The position numbers and the translations under genes were made by a program. From NCBI GenBank assembly GCA_003024985.2, contig PXIH01S0006736.1: DNA of 10,682 bases. The stretch is one strand, 5' to 3'. This DNA is from Euperipatoides rowelli (lineage: Eukaryota; Onychophora; Udeonychophora; Euonychophora; Peripatopsidae). Of this stretch, positions 7,601 through 10,682 are shown piece after piece (position 1 is the stretch's first letter; each line of letters opens with the position of its first letter). The notes under the pieces were generated by a model. The model did not search any database and was not told where the DNA came from. It was given only the letters and a program-made list of their open reading frames with translations.

Positions 7601-10098
7601 TAATTATATTTGTCACATATCAATTTCCAGGTAAGGGTAATGGGAGGGTATTGCAATCTGGAAGTTAATGTTGTTGTTTTTAATAATTTTTAAAGTTCAA
7701 ATGACCCACATCTGAAATGAATCACTAATATAAAAGTGATCAGTCATTAGACAAATAGGTGTTTTTTTTTTTTTAAAAAAAAACCCACTACATGCTAAAG
7801 GGTAGAAAGGGTTGGCTAAAGTTAGTAGAGTGGAAGTCTATATGGTCTCCTCTCCTAAATAGTGAATATTCCTCTATTTTATATGAACATATTGATATAT
7901 TTTAAGAGGTTTTGTTTTAAGAAGATTTTTAAAATCTGTAACCTTCAATTTGTCCCAACAGATGTTGGGACTAGGGCTCATTTCCCATTTTAGCCCAGAG
8001 AAATAAACAATAAATGAAAAAAATTTTTTGGCAAATAAATACACTAGTAATCATTGAAAGGCTGGGTTAACTCACTCCGCAGGTTTAAAAAAATTGACTA
8101 TGCTTGCTTGTATTTATAAATCGAATTACGAATGAATGTTAGAGTTAAAAAAAAACATACTGTATATTGACATTACTTTGTAAATTTTTAATACATATAA
8201 AAGTATAAAACTGTGATACGAAAACCAATATGCAACATTGATATTTTAAGTAAAAAAAAAATAGAATGTGAGATCGCTTAACTAGCATGAATCAAGAAGA
8301 AGCCCCTACGTAACCTATCTTGATTAGCTGTGGTTGTTTACTCATTTTTTTTTTTTTTTTACATATAGCCGGAACTTCATTAGAAGTTCTATTCTAGGTC
8401 ACTTGATGATGATAATAATAAAAGAAACAAAAATAATTATTATTATAATCTATAACGTTTAATATTTTTTGCAAATATCACCATCAAGTGTGAATTCTGT
8501 ATTTTAATGCCGCTCATGTTCTTCCAATGTAGCAGAGCCAATATCAAATGTCGTCAATTTAGTAGATTCGCTATCTTTGTCAGCTAAAGGTTCGAAATCA
8601 TATAACTAATTGTTTAAATACTTATTATTAAACTTATATTGGTATAAAAGACAAGTAATACATATAATAGGCCTATCAATAAACAAACAGAATCATCATC
8701 AAATTCATTCATTGTATAATTATGGTCCAATTTGTTAAAAAAATCAAAACAAACTTTACTACAAGCGGACCAATGCTCTAGTTAGAGCATAAATACTGGG
8801 ATACAGTAGCCTCCTGTTTAGAGAATATTTCATCATCAAAATAATCTCAGACCCAAAACAAAATTTGAAATCTTTTTTTTATAATCTCAGACGGAGTACA
8901 GGAATATTCTTTATTTTTAATTATTTTTTTTTAGTATAATTTTTTTTAGTAATTGTCTTTCAAATAAATAATAAAAAAATTATTTAACCGTTAACTGTTT
9001 TTATTGTGATTGAGCATTTTGCTGCTTAGTTTCCGCTGTGTTATTTATCTAACCTAACATTCATCTATGAAATTAAATAATCATGTGACTAGTGCAAATT
9101 AACTAAATAAAATTAATGAAACTGGAAAAATCTAATAAAAAACACATTTAATGTTATAAGTTTTTATTATTATTATAATGTAATATGTATGTACATTAGA
9201 TGAGTGAAAGAAACAAAAAATGAATTATTTTTTGTTTTAGTTTTTTTTATAAGATTTATACGGTGATTAGTTTATTTATTTATTTAAGTGTGGGAAATAT
9301 TTTCTTTCCTTCAAATTAATATAATGAGAGGAAGTGCCTTTTTACAAGAGAATTCTTGCATTCCTGCAATCTATGTAAGGCTCGAATATGTATAACAATA
9401 AATAGGCTATACACATAATATACATCTTACATATACTGTACTTAATGTCCATATACTGTATATCATTAGACATATGACAACAGTTATAAATATTCAAAAT
9501 TAATAAATTAAGATATATACAAAACAAAGATAAAACATAATAATGACTTCATCAATCGAGATTATAAAAAAAGAAACGACTCACTACATAAAAAATAGTG
9601 TTGTAACAAATAATTACTGTACAATATAAACTAAAACAAATTTAATTAATTTTATAATTGCAAGTAAAATATTAGTTTTAAGCATTAATAATGCAGAGGC
9701 AGTTATTACTAGATATTAATACATCTCATACAAAGTCTAAGGTGAAAATAATAATAGAACAAATTATTTAACAAGCAATGATTATAAAGCCAATGTTTCA
9801 AGACCTCATACTCAGGATTGTCGCAGGATCGTTTGCGGAATTGTGCACCTGTGCCACAGGATCTTGAACAAGGTTCATAACCTCCCCAAGGACTCCAGCT
9901 ACCATGAATAATCTCGACAGGACGTTGTTGATTCTGTTCTTGTGGATCAATAAATTCCTCAGCATTCTGTACCATAGCTTCTTGTGGATATTCCTCTTCC
10001 TCATCCTCTTCTTCATTATCTGGATCATTGATACCACCAGGATATGGTGAAAAAGTATTATCCGTATAAGCTGTAACACAATGACCAGCTTTACACCA
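1551..10098 (-). CDS. ADAMTS2/3/14-like: ADAMTS-family metalloprotease, internal part (4 exons), ADAMTS2/3/14-like
   Basis: Span of a partial gene read right to left: exons 10098-9812, 6411-6348, 1891-1780 and 1684-1551, 597 nt joined, 199 codons, no internal stop. Phases across the junctions match exactly (2, 0, 1), which strongly supports a live gene. Domain order is the end of the disintegrin-like module, an acidic linker, TSR1 and the cysteine-rich domain, the standard order in ADAMTS proteases. Family knowledge: these are secreted zinc metalloproteases of the extracellular matrix; the ADAMTS2/3/14 branch removes N-propeptides from fibrillar procollagens, and vertebrate ADAMTS3 also processes VEGF-C. 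The branch call rests on FQLC and DFR..QCR after TSR1, W.PY, and AKET plus DGT.CSY in the cysteine-rich domain, compared from memory. The catalytic domain, prodomain, spacer and later TSRs are outside the window, so activity cannot be judged. ADAMTS membership is near certain; the branch is likely but not proven. Confidence 0.93.
1685..1779 (-). other. Short intron (95 bp) between ADAMTS exons C and D
   Basis: The donor is GTAAGT at 1779-1774 and the acceptor GTTTAG ending at 1685; phase 1. It is very AT-rich, with a T-run upstream of the acceptor on the minus strand. It contrasts with the two kilobase-scale introns of the same gene, which hold identifiable transposon insertions. Confidence 0.93.
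1780..1891 (-). CDS. ADAMTS2/3/14-like: ADAMTS exon C: last TSR1 cysteine and start of cysteine-rich domain
   Basis: This exon has 112 nt: 37 codons plus one base (phase 1 exit). The acceptor is TTTTTAG|G (AG at 1893-1892) and the donor AGA|GTAAGT (GT at 1779-1778). It starts with Ala-Cys, the sixth and last cysteine of TSR1, and then enters the cysteine-rich domain with DFRADQCR, the family's (D/T)FRE.QC motif. It ends in W-I-P-Y, matching the W.P. element that precedes the C.L.C motif in this family. The variable stretch [14 protein letters not shown] between QC and W is in the usual place. A 95-bp intron separates it from exon D; joining through phase 1 creates a Thr codon and keeps the frame open. 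Confidence 0.95.
2060..2132. repeat. 73-bp hairpin with 19-bp arms
   Basis: Left arm CAAATTGAACAAATGTGAC (2060-2078) and right arm GTCGCATTTGTTCAATTTG (2114-2132) pair at 18 of 19 positions, the exception being a possible G-U pair in RNA. The 35-nt loop is richer in G and C than its surroundings. It could be a tiny foldback transposon or a hairpin in the intronic RNA; no flanking duplication was recognised. Confidence 0.65.
2323..2700 (-). mobile_element. 5'-truncated non-LTR retrotransposon (LINE), C-terminus and 3' UTR
   Basis: Reading the minus strand, an open frame (2691-2458) carries H-K-YNTRN, resembling the .YNTR. motif near the C-terminus of many LINE reverse transcriptase proteins, and then meets TGA and TAG. 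The 3' UTR follows, with CCTACATCC and the perfect stem CCTTTT-GGG-AAAAGG (2401-2415). It ends in an AAT-repeat tail (2323-2334 on the plus strand reads TTATTATTATTA). The UTR aligns along its length with the copy at 2701-2820. The reverse transcriptase core is absent, so this is a dead 5'-truncated copy. The clade is not assigned; CR1-, Jockey- or I-like groups are possible. Confidence 0.7.
2701..2820 (-). mobile_element. Second LINE 3' end (3' UTR and AAT tail)
   Basis: On the minus strand this reads TATGTAATTGAGACCTACAT, then CCGCTTCAGGGATAAAGACT, an AATAAA, and a terminal (AAT)n tail (plus strand 2701-2715). Conserved blocks shared with 2323-2450 are ATGTAAT, ACCTACATCC, GGGA.AAAG.CT, AATTT and the AAT tail. 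Its tail abuts the other copy directly, so the two lie head to tail in the same orientation. No coding part was recognised upstream of the UTR; the 5' boundary is uncertain. Confidence 0.66.
3597..3945. mobile_element. MITE nested inside the hAT-type element, with G-rich/C-rich ends
   Basis: The left end CATTGCCGGATCAG and right end CTAGATCCACCACTG (complement CAGTGGTGGATCTAG) form inverted termini. Subterminally there is an 11-base G-run at 3610-3620 on the left and a CCCTCCATCCCCCC tract on the right. Flanking TTATTATT and TATTATAT are only an approximate duplication. Its ends and subterminal blocks are shared with 545-1065. It contains a 56-57-bp tandem repeat and the window's single N (3919), at a C/A homopolymer junction. 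No coding capacity. Confidence 0.78.
3731..3860. repeat. 56-57-bp tandem repeat (about 2.3 copies)
   Basis: Units start with GCTTCTCAAATTCTTTACAT at 3731, a close copy at 3787 and a diverged partial copy (GCTTATCAAAATATTTTG) at 3844. Each unit continues AAGTACAAAA, ACGT.CAT and CCAACTAAA or ACAACTAAA, and ends in an A-run. It lies inside the nested MITE and is absent from the related element at 545-1065. Confidence 0.8.
4410..4607 (+). other. Unassigned open frame without ATG
   Basis: A 65-codon open frame that starts after CTGACTTGCAG, which resembles a splice acceptor, and is less AT-rich than its surroundings. It has no ATG start, no recognised domain and no partner exon that I could find on this strand. 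It may be a decayed repeat or chance. It is listed only because its composition stands out within the intron. Confidence 0.15.
5024..5055. repeat. Perfect 14-bp palindrome with 4-base loop
   Basis: TTTACGCATAATTT (5024-5037) and AAATTATGCGTAAA (5042-5055) are exact complements around ATCG. The same site holds the ATG of the plus-strand open frame 5047-5334 (95 codons), which shows no recognisable domain. It may be a small foldback end or a chance AT-rich palindrome, though 14 of 14 including two CG dinucleotides is notable. Confidence 0.6.
5766..5885. repeat. Degenerate tandem repeat of TGACATCAT units
   Basis: TGACATCAT or a one-base variant occurs at 5766, 5794, 5825 (CGACATCAT), 5851 and 5876 (TGATATCAT), at spacings of 25-31 bp. 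Between them are variable segments with CACAGA and CATG. TGACATCA differs by one base from the CRE/ATF site TGACGTCA. That could make it a binding array, but an old minisatellite is the simpler reading. Confidence 0.6.
6348..6411 (-). CDS. ADAMTS2/3/14-like: ADAMTS exon B: second half of TSR1 (NGG..C...FQLC)
   Basis: Short exon of 64 nt: one base completing the Glu codon begun in exon A, then 21 codons. The acceptor is CTAG|A (AG at 6413-6412) and the donor CAG|GTAAAG (GT at 6347-6346). The peptide runs PLNGG, then a Cys, EGPALN and FQLCNTQ. NGG followed by a cysteine, then FQLC, is the standard continuation of an ADAMTS TSR1 and supplies the fourth and fifth of its six cysteines. FQLC rather than Y..C favours the ADAMTS2/3/14 branch. 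The exon is too short for an ordinary open-frame scan and was found by looking for the expected continuation of exon A. Flanking introns are 3.4 kb upstream and 4.46 kb downstream. Confidence 0.94.
6532..6674. repeat. Foldback element with about 45-bp inverted repeats
   Basis: The core arms TGGCTTTTATTCAAATTTT (6561-6579) and AAAATTTGAATAAAAGCCA (6630-6648) are a perfect 19-bp inverted repeat. The match extends outward with some differences through TGCTTT and AAACAA, to about 6532 and 6674. The centre is 50 bp and starts with a T-run. Size and symmetry fit a MITE; no clear target-site duplication was found. Confidence 0.7.
7115..7552. mobile_element. 438-bp non-autonomous hAT-like element
   Basis: Terminal inverted repeats are CAGTGGTTCCCAACC at the left and GGTTGGGAACCCCTG at the right (14 of 15 match); CAG.GGTT(C)CCAACC is a typical hAT terminus. 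The flanks share a direct CATTAA (7109-7114 and 7553-7558), shorter than the usual 8 bp; the outer two bases may have diverged. Inside is a second 12-bp inverted repeat, CGTTAACTTGGC at 7214-7225 and its complement at 7324-7335. It is visibly less AT-rich than the surrounding intron. Two overlapping minus-strand open frames (7161-7457, 7307-7555) have no transposase motif and run through the terminal repeat, so they are not called as genes. Confidence 0.82.
8400..8490. repeat. 91-bp inverted-repeat unit
   Basis: CACTTGATGATGATA (8400-8414) and TATCACCATCAAGTG (8476-8490) pair at 14 of 15 positions. The 61-bp centre is very AT-rich with ATT/AAT runs. It may be a small foldback transposon; nothing else identifies it. 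Confidence 0.45.
9812..10098 (-). CDS. ADAMTS2/3/14-like: ADAMTS exon A: end of disintegrin-like module, acidic linker, first half of TSR1
   Basis: This exon has 287 nt, entering in phase 0 and leaving in phase 2. The acceptor is a T-run followed by AG (10100-10099) and the donor is GA|GTATGA (GT at 9811-9810). Residues 1-8 (WCKAGHCV) match the conserved WC..G.CV end of the ADAMTS disintegrin-like module. Residues 9-64 form a linker rich in Glu, Asp, Gln and Pro, with an almost pure acidic run at residues 27-36. TSR1 begins at HGSW (65-68). It has W68 and W71 in a WxxW C-mannosylation motif and Tyr74 in the third aromatic position. Cys77, Cys81 and Cys92 are its first three cysteines. CSRSCGTG (77-84) fits the TSR O-fucosylation consensus CX2-3(S/T)CX2G. 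A later in-frame GT (TATGAG|GTCTTG) is rejected because only the earlier donor completes a Glu codon with exon B and gives the usual CDNP.P.NGG sequence. The linker is longer than I recall for human ADAMTS2/3/14. Confidence 0.95.
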
Positions 10099-10682
10099 CT
10101 AAAAAAAATGTATAATTAAATAACCAAATGGAATTAATCAGACTTGTTAAATACAATAACCAAAACCCCCAAATTACTACTGTAGAAAAAAAAAGATAAC
10201 ACTAATTTTCTACATAATATAGAATATATCACTAATTTTATGTTAAATGAATAATATCTCAATAATTATTTATCATAAAATTGCACCATAAATTGCCGAA
10301 CAAGGGTGCATGGTCTTGTAAAACTACATCACTCAAACTTTAAAAAAACAATCAATTTTTTTTTAATACAACAAAATTGTAGTTATGTCTTTTAACTATT
10401 TCGCAAAGAAATTAAATACTGAGTAAAATCATAATTCCCTTGACTAGAAGCCTGAAAGATAACTTCTTCATAATACATTTGTGACCCTGTGTTCAGTGTG
10501 ATAGAACCCAAGTCAATGAATAGAAGTTAGAACTTTCCTGGTTGGTGCGAGCCCAAATTCTAACCTAAATTGTGTAAGATTATAACAAGTCTTTAGGTAT
10601 AATTCTGCAAAAAAAAAAAAACCCGGAAAATAACTGGTAACTAAAGTATATACAACATGAAATAAGACTACAAAATTGATTG
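10099..10682 (-). other. Partial intron upstream of ADAMTS exon A
   Basis: AT-rich non-coding DNA ending in a T-rich acceptor just before the exon at 10098. No upstream ADAMTS exon (disintegrin-like or catalytic motif) was seen on the minus strand. Contents are homopolymer runs (A-run at about 10609-10620) and a weak 7-bp inverted repeat, GTTAGAA near 10525 and TTCTAAC near 10559. No other feature can be supported. Confidence 0.85.

Larger units (their letters stand above)
6412..9811 (-). other. Intron (3.4 kb) between ADAMTS exons A and B
   Basis: The donor is GTATGA and the acceptor TTCTAG; phase 2. It holds the 438-bp hAT-like element (7115-7552) and foldbacks at 6532-6674 and 8400-8490. 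The stretches 6675-7114, 7553-8399 and 8491-9811 contain only AT-rich sequence, homopolymers and small palindromes: GTCCCAACA..TGTTGGGAC at 7952-7971, GAACTTC..GAAGTTC near 8371-8388 and ATGCTCTA..TAGAGCAT at 8773-8790. There is also a 12-bp direct repeat, ATAATCTCAGAC, at 8841 and 8881. No coding exon is supported in it. Confidence 0.9.

Noticed and set aside
7952-7971. GTCCCAACA-GA-TGTTGGGAC hairpin as a functional terminator or RNA
   Set aside because: A perfect 9-bp-arm palindrome, but isolated, with no adjoining gene or U-run that would give it a role; it may belong to a repeat.
8590-8600. GGTTCGAAATC as a tRNA B box
   Set aside because: No A box at the right distance and no acceptor stem can be formed around it.
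8504-8605. Short coding-like minus-strand stretch (about 33 codons, acidic, ending TAA) as an alternative last ADAMTS exon
   Set aside because: It is bounded by a stop directly upstream, and splicing from exon A (phase 2) would enter a different frame that stops within eight codons. Length is within chance expectation.
9709-9975. Open frame running from exon A into the downstream intron as a separate short protein
   Set aside because: It is the ADAMTS exon read through its splice donor; only the spliced junction at 9812 gives the conserved TSR1 continuation.

Overview
The window is AT-rich DNA (about 70% or more A+T by eye) from an animal nuclear genome. It has U2-type GT..AG introns several kilobases long, many degenerate transposon fragments, and one ambiguous base (N at 3919), as in a draft assembly. 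The only gene I can support is an internal part of an ADAMTS-family secreted metalloprotease on the minus strand. I infer an invertebrate, but the sequence does not let me name the clade.

Four coding exons lie at 10098-9812, 6411-6348, 1891-1780 and 1684-1551, read right to left. Their splice phases agree exactly (0, 2, 0, 1, 0) and they join into 199 codons with no stop. In order they encode the last turn of the disintegrin-like module, a long acidic linker, a complete first thrombospondin type 1 repeat (TSR1), and most of the ADAMTS cysteine-rich domain. Details in TSR1 and the cysteine-rich domain (FQLC, DFR..QCR, W.PY, AKET, DGT.CSY) look most like the procollagen N-proteinase branch ADAMTS2/3/14. 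Signal peptide, prodomain, protease domain, spacer and later TSRs must lie outside the window.

Everything else is intron: part of an intron at 10099-10682, 3.4 kb (9811-6412), 4.46 kb (6347-1892), 95 bp (1779-1685), and part of an intron at 1-1550. The long introns hold mobile-element debris. There is a hAT-type element of 792 bp with a perfect 8-bp target-site duplication (3226-4017), into which a second short element (3597-3945) has jumped. A degenerate relative of that second element sits at 545-1065. A 438-bp non-autonomous hAT-like element lies at 7115-7552. Two non-LTR retrotransposon 3' ends stand head to tail on the minus strand (2323-2700 and 2701-2820), each ending in an AAT-repeat tail. 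Several foldback sequences lie at 1231-1373, 2060-2132, 5024-5055, 6532-6674 and 8400-8490. A degenerate TGACATCAT-bearing tandem repeat lies at 5766-5885.

I saw no tRNA, rRNA, CRISPR or second convincing protein-coding gene. The open frames at 4410-4607 and 5047-5334 (plus strand) have no recognisable domain and are not called as genes. The most unusual biological feature is the roughly 56-residue glutamate-rich linker before TSR1. The most informative genomic feature is the nested and tandem transposon record within the introns.
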